DNA from: Coccinella septempunctata
Taxonomy: Eukaryota; Arthropoda; Insecta; Coleoptera; Coccinellidae
DNA length: 64,000 nucleotides
Reading direction: 5' to 3'
Assembly: GCF_907165205.1 (NCBI RefSeq)
Contig: NC_058195.1
Location: forward strand, 7,254,001 to 7,318,000
The translations under genes were made by a program, and so were the position numbers. Under the pieces are notes generated by a model. It made no database searches, was not told where the DNA came from, and saw only the letters and a list, made by a program, of their open reading frames with translations. Positions 47,979-60,664 of the stretch are shown here, one piece after another. Every line of letters begins with the position of its first letter. Position 1 is the stretch's first letter.

Positions 47979-49261
47979 AGGACATCTTGAATAATTCTTA
48001 GCCTACTATAGAACCAAACAAAATTTCAATGTCAAAATATTTTATTACTCAGCATATTCTCTTCTTAATTGGATACATTTATTACAACGAACCTGCAACG
48101 TATCTAGACATTTCAAAAAAAATGTTTCTTCTTGCCCTGCAAACCAGACCTCCACAGCTTTTATTATCTTCTCGTTGGAAGAAAATTTACGACCTTTTAA
48201 ACTTTTTTTCAGTTGAGGAGAACGATGATAGTCGTATGGGGCCAAATCTGGTGAATAAGGGGGGTGTTTTAGTAATTCAAACCCTAAATCACGAATTTTT
48301 TGCATGGCAACATGAGATTTGTGTACAGGGGCGTTGTCCTGCAAAAACGAAACACCTTTGGATAGCTTTCCGCTTCTTTTCTCTTCAATTTTTTCCCGTA
48401 GAGTGGTCAGTAATGTCGAATAGTGATCTCCGGATCTTGTTTTACACTTATCCAAAAAATCAATCATGATTACTTCATGGCTATCCCAAAAAATTGAAGC
48501 AAGAACTTTCCAGCAGATTTTTTTAGACGAAACTTCTTTGGTCTTGGAGAACCAGAGTGTCGTCATTCCATCGATTGTTGCTTTGTTTCTGGATCGTAGA
48601 AATGTACCCAAGTCTCATCCATTGTAACAATTCGGTTTAAGAAGTCTACATCGTTTTCAAATCGAGCACAGATCGAACGCGATGCTTCTACCCTTGCACG
48701 CTTTTGGTCAACATTCAAACATTTGGGGATTCATCTTGCAGCAATTTTTCTCATGTCCAAATTGACGTTAACTATATGACGAACGCGTTCGTATGAAATA
48801 TCCAGTGCTTTGGATATCCGTTTTAGCCCAATTCGACGGTCTGATCATGTCATGAACTGCATCGTTATTTTCGGGGACTGACACAGAAACTGGCCTTCCC
48901 GATCGGTCATCATCTTCAATGGAAAATTTACCTCTTTTGAAGCTTGCAGTCTAATTTTTCACGGTCGCATACGAAGGACATTGATCACCAAGGGTATTAA
49001 TCTAATCTTCGTGAATCTGCTTACCTCTTAACCCTTTTAAATGCAGGTACTTGATGATGGCTCGATACTCCAATTTTTCGATTTTCACAATTTCGGTGGA
49101 CATCTTCTTTCTTTTAATTTATTGCGTAACTCTGGTTTACTTTTTGGTACTCAAACTTCACACTGACACTTATAATGAGTTATTGTTCGTTGCTATGGTA
49201 ACGCAATATTTTTTTATTGCATGGAACTGGTCTAGGCTAATTAGATATTAATACATCCTCG
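47979..49261 (-). mobile_element. mariner transposon copy 2, defective
   Basis: Same family and orientation as the copy at 20578, about 1.28 kb, flanked by TA. The right end complement CGAGGATGTATTAATATC is better preserved than the left. Here the C-terminal half of the transposase is open (48045-48611). It includes the second and third catalytic Asp contexts (FLQDNAPVHKS and YSPDLAPYDY), while the N-terminal half is broken by frameshifts and a short insertion near 48998-49046. Not able to make a full transposase. Confidence 0.86.
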
Positions 49262-52191
49262 TATTATTTCGGTTGGTTCTTTCCCTTGAATTATTCCTGC
49301 TGCAATGACCTAATCGAGAAAAGGATGAATTGAAAAAAAAGTTGAACAATTCATGAGAAATTTCGCTCGTTTCATCGCCGATTTCAATAAACGTCGCTAA
49401 TTGTTAGGGACGTTACTTCCGGCAACGAAAATAACATCAGCAGTTTTCTGCGGCAGCACAATGATGTTATTTTCCATTTAGAACGACATCAAATGAAATG
49501 AATACGAATTTCTCCATTATATGATAATGACCGATGGCGTTCTCTTTATCTGTAATGTTTCATTGCGTGGTATTATCTAGATCCAGGTAGAACCCCACTG
49601 ATCCAGTTAGGCCTGTATATTGTCAGAGAGACGGTCACAAATTATAAACGAGCGTTCAGAAAAAAAGTGGGCTATGAACATTTGATGGTTGACGTTTTAT
49701 GTTGGAATATCGGAACACAGCATACTCGACGACGTGTTTTTTTTTTAATCGCTATCGTGGACATTTTGCAGTTGTTTCGTGAAAAGAAATGGTCTCTGCA
49801 CTGTTGGAATATGTTGGATCAGTTTGTTAACGTGGCCACTTCGATTTCCTGATCTTACACTAGTTGAAACTGATTGAAATGTTAAATTCGAACCGTTTTT
49901 TCTCTCGTATTCACTTTTTCCCATATCAAATCAAGACTCACCAGCTGGTCATTACTCAAAATTTCCCTCAATGCCAATTTTCGTTCGGGATCCAATAAAA
50001 CAAACGAAATACCGAGTGCTGCACACTTGTACACTATTAATAAAGGTACATAAAACAAAATGACGATTTAATAAACATCTCACCTATTAATAGACTCATA
50101 TAGCACCTATGAGTCGCTTTTAATGATCTCAATCGTTGAAAGTAGACGTAATCTTTGAGAGCCTGTTTAACGTACGTTTATTTGGATTCTACTGATATTA
50201 GTTTTGATCGATGATCACGAATATCAAGTGCCATTTACTTATAAAAGCTGACCTTTCATGAAATATGAAGTTGTTAACGTTTTATTTTATTACACTGCAT
50301 GATGTGGATTTGACATTTTGTGAATGCGAATCAGTATATGGGAAAACAACAGGCTTGGTATTTTCGAGAATGGGAAGTTTCTCACTAAGGGGATGTAGGG
50401 GAGCTAAATTACCAACATATCAGGAGGTTATGCCCGACAAAACACATCTACTTTTGGCTCCTTTGAAATCCAGCACGAAAAGAATGAAATCTACTGAAAT
50501 TTTCTAATTTTTAGACAGGTTTGAGTATGTAGATTCAAATCATGATATAACGTTGATGGTTAAGCCAAGAAGATAAATCTTCTTTGGTTAAGCAGTGAAA
50601 ATGACCTAATAATGAAAACTTGTGTACCATAGATTATACCATAAATATTAATTAACCATATCTCTCGCAGGTTGCGAACAGGAAACACTTAACTTAGTGC
50701 TTAACACTTTTTATCTACCGAAACAAACTATGAAATTTTATCACACCTCTTTTATCTGAAGAACTTCCTAGGCAGGTAACAACAAACCGAACTATCCGGC
50801 CCATTCATTGAATTATCTCTCGAAATTCAACACTTATTTACAGGGTGTGACAATCAAAATGTTACGAACGTCTCGTAAAAAAATTCAGTTTTCGAAATTT
50901 TATAATTGGTCCGAATTTCATCCTACACTTTTATGCTGTGATATAATCAAATCGTGTACTAATAATTTATTTGTATTAGATGAATTTCGACAAAACCGAA
51001 GACTACCATCCAGCCAATTGTAATTGTGTATCTTTCTCTAAACCAATTGACCTCGTTGATGAATGCCAATGAGATGAGAGAAGTGTTGAAATTTACATCA
51101 TCGTCACTTTCAACTCGATGCACTCTGGTGAAAAAATTATTGGAAATTCAATCCCAATACGCGCGACATGTAATCTCAATGAAGCACCATTAAATTTGGT
51201 TAACGCCATCAACGATGTTATGTAATGGTCATCGATCGTTTAGTTAATTTGAATATTGCCTTTTTATCGCTTCTAAATCGACTCTCTCTCTCCTCTGTTT
51301 TGTAGAACAGATTCACTTTATTACATTGGAGAATTTCATGGTGTAATTCTAGAATTTCTTCATTCATATCAATTTTAAAAAGTTGGTGAATTTTATAATT
51401 TATCATTGTCTGCATACAGATGGTTTCAGAATGAGTTGCCAATTTGTAACGAAATTTCAAAGCTATTTTTCAGTTATTTATTGAACTGAACAAGGGAATG
51501 GAAATGAATTTTTAACCATTGAATACAATTTTCTCGTTCTGGTTGATTTTTTGACATAATTATTTATCTTCTGATCTAACTGAGGTATTATTCTCGTCAT
51601 CGTTAAATTATGGAAATTCGCGTCCTCATTTTGGTCCACTAGCCTATATTGCATAATTGGCAATTAAATCGTTTGTTCATAATTAGGTAATATGCTAAGA
51701 AACTTTCCTTAAACATAGACCAAACAGTGGCGGGCGTGTGAAAGCGATCCACGTGACTCTTTTGACTTTTTTTAGACGTAAACACCTGAAATCGAAAGTT
51801 TTTCTCTAGTGGCTTGTACGGATCGCTTTAATATATGTGCGGTTTCGTATCGAAAAATTCAAATGACCGAACGTGTCGTAAGAGCTGTTGGACGACCGTT
51901 TGTGTAGGTGAATTATAATCAGCTCGACCTCCTTTTTTGACATTGCATTTGTCGAAACGTCGGGTATTATGGGTAGATCTGTTTGAGTTATCGCGGAATC
52001 ACAACTGTGGAAAATCGTAGGTTTATTCGAACGAAAAGAGACCTAAAAACTTTCGAATTGTGCACCTCCTGTATAATTTTTATTACATTTTTCGAGACAT
52101 CGATGAATTCTTTCATTGCAGGTTTCTGTCAAAATCAAAGATGATGGGAGCTATGGAATTTGCCCTATTTTATCGAAAAGAACGTGAAATA
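49262..52191. other. AT-rich stretch, nothing seen
   Basis: No exon or element recognised. A single ACAGGGTGTG motif at 50841, resembling the ends of the foldback elements, has no detected partner. Confidence 0.35.
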
Positions 52192-52763
52192 TACAGGGTG
52201 GGCGACATTCGTTGTCTACTGAGGGGATCTCGAGAACTATAGCAGCTAGAAGAAAACGGATGACACATTCTCGAGCTCTTTTTCCGTTACTGATCCAAAT
52301 CTGAAAACAGAATCGGCCTATCATCTTTAGATTTCGAGTTATTAAGAAAAATTGTTGATTTTGTCGATTCCGAAAAGTTCTCATAATTTTGTCTTTGAAG
52401 TTACAGATCTGGAACTTGAACCTTCTTGGGCACTTTCATACGTAGAAACTACTGACAAAAGATTTTTTTTCCAATTCAAAAATATCAAATTCAATAAAAA
52501 ATTGTTCACCTAATGATTCGAAATGAAAAAATATTTTGAGCTCATCAGTGGATTCTACGTAGAAAAGTGCCTGTAAAAGATTCAAGTTTCAGATTTGTAA
52601 CTTCAAAGACAAAAAAGTTATGACAACTTTACGAAATTGTCAAACTCAAAAACGAAGTATAGTTGGAGGCTGCGGTTTTCACCATTCTTTGTTTCTCCGA
52701 AAATGAGCTGCTATAGTTCTCCAGATCCTCTCAGTAGACAACGAATTTTGCTCACCCTGTACA
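52192..52763. mobile_element. Foldback MITE, ~570 bp, TACAGGGTG ends
   Basis: Left TACAGGGTGGGCGACATTCG pairs with the complement of the right end (TACAGGGTGAGCAAAATTCG). Pairing continues through GAGAACTATAGCAGCT and, further in, through the TTTTGTCTTTGAAGTTACAG stretch against its complement near 52600. Almost the whole element is one imperfect palindrome. Its length and first nine bases are close to the element at 10147. Confidence 0.8.
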
Positions 52764-55700
52764 TGTATTGTAGCTAAAATTGTATAAATTCTCTATTATA
52801 GATCAATAATTTGGCTCTTTTATAAAATTGGTAAAAAACTTGAGTAAATTTTGGGATTTTCTGGGTCCAAACGTAGTGGTTTGCTTGTACCATATTGAAA
52901 ATAGTAGAAATTTAAAGAATTCGCTTGATGTATATGTTTCATAATTGACAAAACTCTTCTTAATATTTTTATAAAATCGAAAGACAAATGCATAGTTGTA
53001 TAGTACAAGACGAGCACTGCGTTGAAGCACACAATATCATACCTTCAAAATTCAACAGCCCCTTGATGAATTATAATAATGAAGATGTTCCAGGCAAACA
53101 TAAAATAAAACATCTCAGACACTGGAAGACTTTGCAAATTTCACTCGAAAGATCATATTTTCAAATAATCCCTTCTAACTTTTACCATTTCAAATTAAGG
53201 GAAAACGTTTAAAGTGAGCCTCGAACACAAGATTTTTCAAAATTTCCATGGCGATAGTTCAGTTCATGAACATTCGGAGTAATTGACTAACTGGTGCATT
53301 TGCTGATATTCAAACAAATTGTATTGTGGCGATAAATATTTTGACTTTTGTGAGTACACCTCTTGAATTGGTCGATTCAGGCCAACAGCTAGAAGAGGTA
53401 GAACTAGATTTTCAACGAATTTCAACTTGTAAGCCCTGGTAGTTTGAAAGCCACAAAAATTGTGAACGTTGTTGTAAACATACAAATATCTGTCTCATTT
53501 TCGGGAAAAATGAATCAACATCAACAAAAAGCGAATAATACTCGAGTATTTGCACCATTTCCCTACCGGAACCTGAAAGATTTCCACGAAAACCCTTCCG
53601 AGTATGAACGAGAATCAAAGTACCTCACCTGTCTAGAAGCCCGATCACCTGATTCAACAAAGATCCTCCGCCAAAATGCACACACGAGCGAACCGCGACA
53701 CACTGACCGTTTTTCCACCAGCAGCTACTCGGGTGCTCGTTCCTTCGGTTTCCCCTTCGTCGAAGCGTGCTAGGAGAATAGGAGATCCCGAAACGAATCG
53801 TGTGCGGATGCTGCTGCTACGATGATGGCTGAAATATCGACGGGGAAATTCAGATCGACGAACTGGCGTTAGAACGGACCTTTTACTCCCACCGTATCGG
53901 GTTTAATAACGAAAGTAAAATCTGAGAGATATGATGAACGCTCGAAATAGTCCGGTGCACAATTCGAAGCGGGAAAACCTGGCGGCAAAGCGGGCTTTCC
54001 GATAAGGGTTTAGAGCGGCGGGGGCGGTAAGGGGCGAGCGACTTGAAATTTCGTGTGCACGCAACCCAAATTACGTCGGATAACAGAAAAAACTCAACAT
54101 TCAAACATATTTCATTTCGAAAATTAGTAAAGAAGTCAAGAGTTCTGGTTCTACGATATAGATTCCGAAATTCCAAGTACTTCTTGGACCTCAACTCGAT
54201 GAAATTCGATTTCGTCATCGCATTTCTTTCGATACCGATAAATCCTTGGTTTCGGTCGCTGCAGTATTTTCCCCTGGAGCCCCAAACGATCATGGCCGTT
54301 CCAGATGAACTAATTCTCATGTGCGGAACGATAAATCTGTCGTCTGTCGTATCTGTCGTCTGTCGTATCTGTCGTCTTGAATGGCCGAAAAATCCAATCT
54401 CGAAGCGGCTTCTGGTCCACGATCCTAGCGTTCGTTTCAATCATCGCCAACAACGCCAATTTATTTATCTCAAAATCGATGCGGTTACGTCACACATATC
54501 TGCTCGTTACGGTGTTCTTACGAACGGTCGATCAGCTGAGAGCCGGCGTTTTATCGTTATGCACATCGATCGGTCAAAACGCGGGCGTTTACCCCGCCTC
54601 CAACGGAATGAACGTTTCCGTTGGGAAATTCAGGTCAGGCACGCTGCGGGAAATCTCTGGGGAGCGGAGCGGCGGCCTTGTTCAAAGGGCTTTCCTCGAA
54701 GGTCGTTCGGTTCTGGTGGATGCGCTATTAGACTTATCACACTCGTAGATAGGTGCATCCACCTATATAAATATATGGTGGATGCGCTGATCAATGCAGA
54801 TACCATTGAATGAGCGCATCCGCCAAAAGTCAATCTTCGAAATTCTTATTATGATAGAAAATGCGCAAGTTTTATTGATTCCTTACTTGGGAATAAATTA
54901 TATGGAAAATGTTGCCTCAGATTTCGGGTTTATGATACTCTGAATCAGATGAGCTCAGGGCTATGGTTTCCATTTCAAGTTTTTGATCACTTTGTGCAAT
55001 CCGCATGGTGTTCTTATTATTTGTTGTGTTGATTGAACTATTGTAATTACTTCAATCAATTATTTGTTGAACGTTTGTCAATGAAAATGATGAGAAAATA
55101 TTGATTCGCGCCGAAGAACATTTCGGCACGGAAGCTTAGCAGATGGTGTTTTCTGTTACCATTCGTAATGAAATTCAAGACTAGTACAGAATTCTAATTA
55201 GTCAAACTATCACTTCGGCAAGGAATTTCGTGCCGGATATGGGTTATGTGATAAGGAATCTGTAAAATCGGTAACTCATTTCTATGAAGAAAACTGTAAA
55301 AAAATGCGGTAGACGGCTTAGTTCGTCCATTGAAATATAGATGGCGACTGGGGACCATAGTAAAATCTGTAAGTAGATAATATAGAGTCAATAGTTTTCC
55401 GTGTAAAGTACAGATGGCATTGCTATCCATTTTACATTCATACATTTTTTGATTCTATAACTAGGCAGCATTGCTTACTTGCGACACCAGTAAATTGAAT
55501 ATTTGTCTATAACACAATGCGGCAGGAATTAAATGACGAAACTGTTTTGCTTGCTCGGAAAAATGCATAAACAACTTGATTGGGCTCTACTACATTTAGC
55601 TTAATGCATTCGATGGCCTTGTTGATGATTAACATTTTCCTCCTCCTGTTAAATTCATATGATTGACTATGTATTTTTATGCATGATGCCTATGCACTCC

Positions 55701-57400
55701 GGTGAATAATGATGAAAATCCAAACTATAGAAATTAATTCATGAAATATCAACGGCCAGATATGAATTGCTGATGAAAATGCTCCAATGAATATTATGGA
55801 TTCAGAATTTGGATGCATATGAGACATACGTATTCGTATGACTCTTTAAGTTTGTGATACAAGCAATCAATGGGATTCGACGAATTTTTTCCTGAGTTAA
55901 GTAGGTAAATAGCTCACTTTTGAGGAAAACTGAAAATCGTACGTTCTACGTATCGTGGGGTTACTGCGAAATCCATGTTGCACATTACCGAGATCCAGAT
56001 GAGTACAATTTTATGTTATTCTAGTCTAGAGGCCTAGAATACACCCGAAGAAAAAGAAACAGCTATGTGATCTATTCTATGGTCTGCATAGAGACTGATG
56101 CAAGATTTAAAGAAGTTCTTGAGGCATATTCTGACTTATCATAGACCCTAAAGCTTCACAAACTGTTCAGGATTATGCATCAAGTTTCGGGATACCGAAA
56201 GTAACCCTTTTCAGATAGCAATAATTGAACTGAAGAGGTTTTCCTCTGCGGTTTAGTCGTGAACGACTAAACCGCAACATGTCGAAATTATCCCCAACGT
56301 ACAAAGGTATTCCAATCCTTTGAATCCCAATTTCACAGTTTCCTTTGTGTGTACGACTCTTCTCTTCTTTCGTCTTCTTTGTGCTTCGTCTTCGCTGAAA
56401 CTTCGATTTAGTGTCGCGTAAATCAAACGGCGAACGATCGAGATGCGGTTTTCACAATGCCCGGGAATTTCAATGAGATACTAACCAGACGACGAGGTTT
56501 TGCAGCTAATAAATGATCTGCATAAATTGCGCAATTCATAATTTCCTTTCGACAACAAAGGGGCATGGCCGATAAACTGGAAAAGATCGCTGTCTATTGA
56601 TTTTGGCGACAGGCACGGACTCGGTATTCGGGAAAGAACCTCTGAATATGCTGAAGGTTTAATTCTTGACCCTCGTTTCCTATCATCTCTGAACGTTGAA
56701 ACGTTCTTCTTCTTTGCCAGGTTAACGAACATAGAACCAAAGAGAAAGGTTAATCTTTGATAGAACATTAGATAGATAGATGAGTCCAGGAATCTTCTGT
56801 CAAATTAAATGTATATATCAAGTGTTAGAATCACTGTAAACACTCTAATATACATCGGTAAAGTGACCAGAATAATTTTATCAAAACAACTTTGCGACCT
56901 AGAGTATCGTGAAATTTGGGAGTAAACAATTGATGCCAAAGATTATAAACCTTGTCCACAGATGACATTTAACGTATTCAGTAACAATTGCTTGACTTAC
57001 AATGTTGCCAACCTGATCGGGATCACCCTGGAAATGAGACTGCCAAAATATCTGACGTAATAATTTACTGGATTAATTTGATTCGTTCGTTCATTTCTTC
57101 TGGAAATTGCTGGAACAATCGGAGATTTCGCCTATTCCAACTCTGAATAGAGCATAGCGTTGCACTCGGTTTCAATCATCGCACTTTATTTCGCGTTTTA
57201 TGCATAATCGATGAAATGACAACCGACAAGTATAGGAAGCAAATTGATACAGAAACTGCCTTTCAACCTACGACAAGTCTTGCCCGCAGCAATCTGTCTT
57301 CAGTGTTTCTCCGGGTGTAAACCAGCTCGGTTCAGATATATCTTCGGGTTCGTACTCTGCGATCGAATTTACGGAACGTATCCTTGATTGTTCATAGAAA
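52764..57400. other. Mostly featureless; GC-richer island and small repeats
   Basis: A GC- and CpG-rich island spans about 53640-54740. It contains a 16-bp minisatellite (CTGTCGTCTGTCGTAT, about 2.5 copies, 54337-54377) and, just beyond its right edge, a short inverted repeat around 54757-54790. It may be a promoter, but no exon in it is convincing. A perfect 14-bp hairpin lies at 56247-56276. The rest is AT-rich with no recognised gene. Confidence 0.4.
56247..56276. repeat. Perfect 14-bp-arm hairpin
   Basis: TGCGGTTTAGTCGT and its exact complement separated by GA. No poly-T run follows on either strand and no target duplication is visible, so neither a terminator nor an insertion is supported. 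Confidence 0.6.
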
Positions 57401-57408
57401 GTTGTCAC

Positions 57409-57429
57409 CATAGACTTTATTTGTCTATG
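57409..57429. mobile_element. 21-bp hairpin micro-insertion, 8-bp target duplication
   Basis: CATAGAC, TTTATTT, GTCTATG: perfect 7-bp arms. GTTGTCAC is identical on both sides (57401-57408 and 57430-57437). Removing the insertion and one copy leaves ordinary flanking sequence. Confidence 0.78.
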
Positions 57430-57563
57430 GTTGTCACCGAAAAATTCATCTGTGGATTTCATTTCGCGGACATAGAATATTGTTAGAATGACTGTGTTCC
57501 ATTATTGATTAGTGTTGCGGTCTCGTGACGAATGGTCGTAATTTTTCTGCCGCTGTTTTCGAG

Positions 57564-57733
57564 ATGAGTCCGCAGTTGGACTGGGCCAAGTCTTTGGCGG
57601 ATTGCATCGAGGAATTTGTTACTGGAAGTGGCGGATACGATAAGGCCTCGCAGGATAAGAAGTTGAGTGGCGATTTTATGCCGAGTGTTCCGGAGAGGGG
57701 AAGATTTGTTGGGAGTCATCATAGGTCGAAGAG
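57564..57733 (+). CDS. Candidate alternative first exon, unidentified gene
   Basis: The ATG at 57564 (context GAGATGA) opens MSPQLDWAKSLADCIEEFVT, and the frame runs 56 codons to a GTAATG donor in phase 2, ending HHRSKR. Base composition is higher in G+C at third positions than the flanks, and the region just upstream looks like a 5' UTR. The same splice phase and strand as 45998-46099 and 62124-62362 suggest alternative starts of one large gene to the right. Protein not recognised. Confidence 0.45.
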
Positions 57734-57965
57734 GTAATGACGCCATTTACTAAAGCCAGATGAAATCGTTATTTGTTCTCTCCGAAATAGAAGAGAAAAT
57801 ATTGCCTATTTTGTGTGATTTCCGTTGATCAAGATGCGTTGTTTTGTAGTGGAAAGTAGAATACATTCCCATTTGTCACATATTGATCTGTCAGGACATT
57901 TTCATCATCATGAGAGCCAAAATAGCGTCATATTCAAGATATTGCTTCATTTTCATCCAAAAACT

Positions 57966-58255
57966 CTACTATTCGCTATCGATGAGTTGAATCGGTACTA
58001 CACACCCCTGTCTGTGATCTGTTGCTAACCTCACTTTTGTCACACTGACCACAGAGGTAGATTTGTTTAAAGTGGTTGGTGAACGTCAAAAATCTCGAAT
58101 TTCTGTAACTTTTTTTATTTTTCCCAATCTGGCTTGCGGTTCGAGACACGCTCCGGTTATCGTCTTTCGTGTGACATTTCAAACCTCTAAAACAGCTGAT
58201 TTTCCACTCTTACCTCCTCTACTCGGTGCTCACGAAATTAGTATATACCGACTAC
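57966..58255 (+). repeat. Dispersed repeat, copy A
   Basis: Starts near TTCGCTATCGATGAGTTGAA and runs through TGTCTGTGATCTG, the ACGTCAAAAA-like block and CAGCTGATTTTCC. Diverged copies B and C follow at 60165 and 60479. No coding content; probably an old non-autonomous transposon. Confidence 0.65.
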
Positions 58256-58360
58256 ATATGCGGGACGAATTTCCTTCACTCAACTTCACTATTTTCATTT
58301 CAATTTTCTATTCTAGTCTCCACTACTCTTTTTTACCCTTCTCCGCTTCAATCTACTCTA

Positions 58361-58735
58361 CCCTACACTACACTACTCTACTCCACTCCACTCCACTCAG
58401 CTCCACTCTACTCCACTCCACTCCACTCCACTCCACTCCACTCCACTCCACTCCACTCCACTCCACTCCACTCCACTCCACTCCACTCCACTCCACTCCA
58501 CTTCACTCCACCCCACTCCACTCCACTCCACTCCACTCCACTCCACTCCATTCCACACCACTCCACTCCACTCCACTCCACTCCACTCCACTCCACTCCA
58601 CTCCACTCCACTCCACTCCACTCCACTCCACTCCACTCCACTCCACTCCACTCCACTCCACTCCACTCCACTCCACTCCACTCCACTCCACTCCACTCCA
58701 CTCCACTCCACTCTACTCTACTCTACTGTACTCCG
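58361..58735. repeat. (CTCCA)n pentanucleotide array 1
   Basis: About 65 units of CTCCA, nearly perfect from about 58379 to 58712, with a few point variants (CTTCA, CCCCA, ATTCC) near 58500 and 58550. Long open frames on both strands reflect the repeat itself and are not genes. Confidence 0.95.
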
Positions 58736-58837
58736 CTCATAGTTACATGGTTATCCTCGCCAAAATGTGGTTACCCAAGTAACTACAACCTAACCATAGT
58801 TAACCACTAGCGCCAAAATTCGCCTTTAAAACCATAT

Positions 58838-59075
58838 CACTTCACTCCACTCTGCTCCACTCCACTTCACTTTACTTCACTTCACTTCACTTCATTTCAC
58901 TTCACTTCACTTCACTTCACGTCACTTCACTCCACTCCACTCCACTCCACTCCACTCCACTCCACTCCACTCCACTCCACTCCACTCCACTCCACTCCAC
59001 TCCACTCCACTCCACTCCACTCCACTCCACTCCACTCCACTCCACTCCACTCCACTCCACTCCACTCAACTCAGT
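58838..59075. repeat. (CTCCA/CTTCA)n pentanucleotide array 2
   Basis: Same orientation as array 1, separated from it by about 100 bases of unique DNA. The left third is CTTCA units and the rest is CTCCA units, about 46 units in all. Confidence 0.93.
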
Positions 59076-60164
59076 AAATAAAATAAACGCAATATTCTGG
59101 AAAACTTTGAAATCTGATTGGGAGATCCCTGGTTTTGACATTGTGGACTATTTTTGAGCAACCCTCCCTGCGTTTCTTTTCTGTGGTTCTCACTACCGTC
59201 CTCAGAATTGTTGCAACAGTTTCGTGACATCTTTCTCCAGTCACAGAGCCGATTAAAAAAAAAAATCCCGTAATGACCGAATTACCCCGTGAGTGTGCCA
59301 CCTCATTCTCGACCACCAAGCTCACGTTCTTCGCATAATAAAGTGAAAATAATTGTGATAAATGAAGGCATCGTGCGTTCGTATGTCACATTAACACCGT
59401 CGTAATCGACTCATCGTAGATAATACAGCGTAGCCAGTATACGCAACCAATTAGGACAAGAAATCGAAATGTCATATTCCGACAGACCTGATTTATATTC
59501 AATTGCAAAATTAAAATCTGAGTTACGGCGCATTTTGCCGCATGATTAATGCGGTAGTGGAGAGATAAGTTGGATATGAATTATTGTTGTTGTGGATCTC
59601 GATAGCGGTAAAAAGCATCCAGTTGAAGTTGTCTCCTCCAAATGAGTAACTTGAAACCAAATTTTAAAGTAAGACCTCCACAATTATATTTGCTCAGTTC
59701 GCTGAGAAGGACGCTGTGTGTTATCGAACAGCACAAAGTGAAAATTAAATCACAAAGAGATTGCGGAGTAGTACTTATTTCCCGAAAAAGGGCATTCAAC
59801 TTCTAGAGTCGCGAACGTTTCACGACTCTTCTGAATTGATGTTTAACAACAAAATAGGCGCCGTTTCAGCTTAATGGCCTATGAAACCGAGCGTTTCAGT
59901 CGTTAAGTGATCGTCGTACTTCATCAATCTCTACACGTTTTTTGTCTCGAGACGAACAGAATCCCATTTGGAAATTTCTGTAAAGCGCATTCCTTTCCGT
60001 TCTCTTTGGCTAAGTCGACCGGTGTATCACGCTGTAACCAATTTATTCTACGTGATTGGCGTGAGATTTTTCATTGCACAGGTTAACATATAATAGGATA
60101 ATAATTATACATCTCATATTAATATGATCATTAACTTGATCCACCTTTTCGGCTGATCAACAAA
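59076..60164. other. Nothing seen
   Basis: No exon recognised. A small inverted repeat (AGAGTCG with CGACTCT) occurs at about 59803-59827. The rest is ordinary AT-rich DNA. Confidence 0.35.
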
Positions 60165-60478
60165 CCATAATAAAATGAAATTCATAAATACTGAGGTCGA
60201 GAACACTACTCTTCGCTATCGATAAGTTGAATTGGTACTACCCAGCCCTGTCTGTGATCGGTGGTAACCTCACTTTTCCCAAACCGACGAATGACGTAGA
60301 TTTGTTTACATTTGCGTTTGGTAGACGTCAAAAAACTCGAATTTCTGAAGCTTCTTTTCTTATTTTCGATCTGGCTCTCAGGTCGAGAGTATTTGCTGTG
60401 GTATACAGCGGTCCGCTCACAGATAGTAATCTCTCAACCCTTTAAATGTTTAAATCATCTGATTTTCCCTCTCAATCA
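60165..60478 (+). repeat. Dispersed repeat, copy B
   Basis: Begins with AATAAAATGAAATTCATAAA, shares TTCGCTATCGATAAGTTGAA, CTGTCTGTGATCGG and ATTTGTTTACATTTGCGTTT with copy C, and directly precedes it in tandem. It retains the site (GATCGGTGGTAACCTCAC) that is interrupted by a hairpin in copy C. Confidence 0.7.
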
Positions 60479-60592
60479 GCTGATAATAAAATGAATTTCG
60501 TAAATACTGTAATACTGAGGTCAAAATCACTACCCTTCGCTATCGATTAGTTGAATCGATACTACCCACCCCTATCTGTGATCGGTGCTAAC

Positions 60593-60620
60593 CATAGACA
60601 TAACATGGGTTTAGTCTATG
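60593..60620. mobile_element. 28-bp hairpin micro-insertion, 8-bp target duplication
   Basis: CATAGAC and GTCTATG ends around a 14-base loop. GTGCTAAC is identical on both sides (60585-60592 and 60621-60628). The related repeats A and B lack the insertion at the matching place, showing an empty site. Confidence 0.82.
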
Positions 60621-60664
60621 GTGCTAACCTTAAGTTTGTCAGTGTTGTCAAACTGATGACTGAC

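Noticed and set aside
53444..53773. 109-codon frame beginning near a hydrophilic MNQHQQK stretch
   Set aside because: No donor in phase at its end and no recognised domain; not enough support for an exon.
54043..54813. 256-codon plus-strand open frame in the GC-rich island
   Set aside because: It starts at a TTG, contains a minisatellite, has no recognisable domain and no convincing splice or start signals; kept only as a possible promoter island.
58063..58810. Open frames of 97-239 codons of repeating His-Ser-Thr-Pro or Glu-Trp-Ser-Gly type
   Set aside because: They are translations of the (CTCCA)n arrays in several frames, with no splice or start context.
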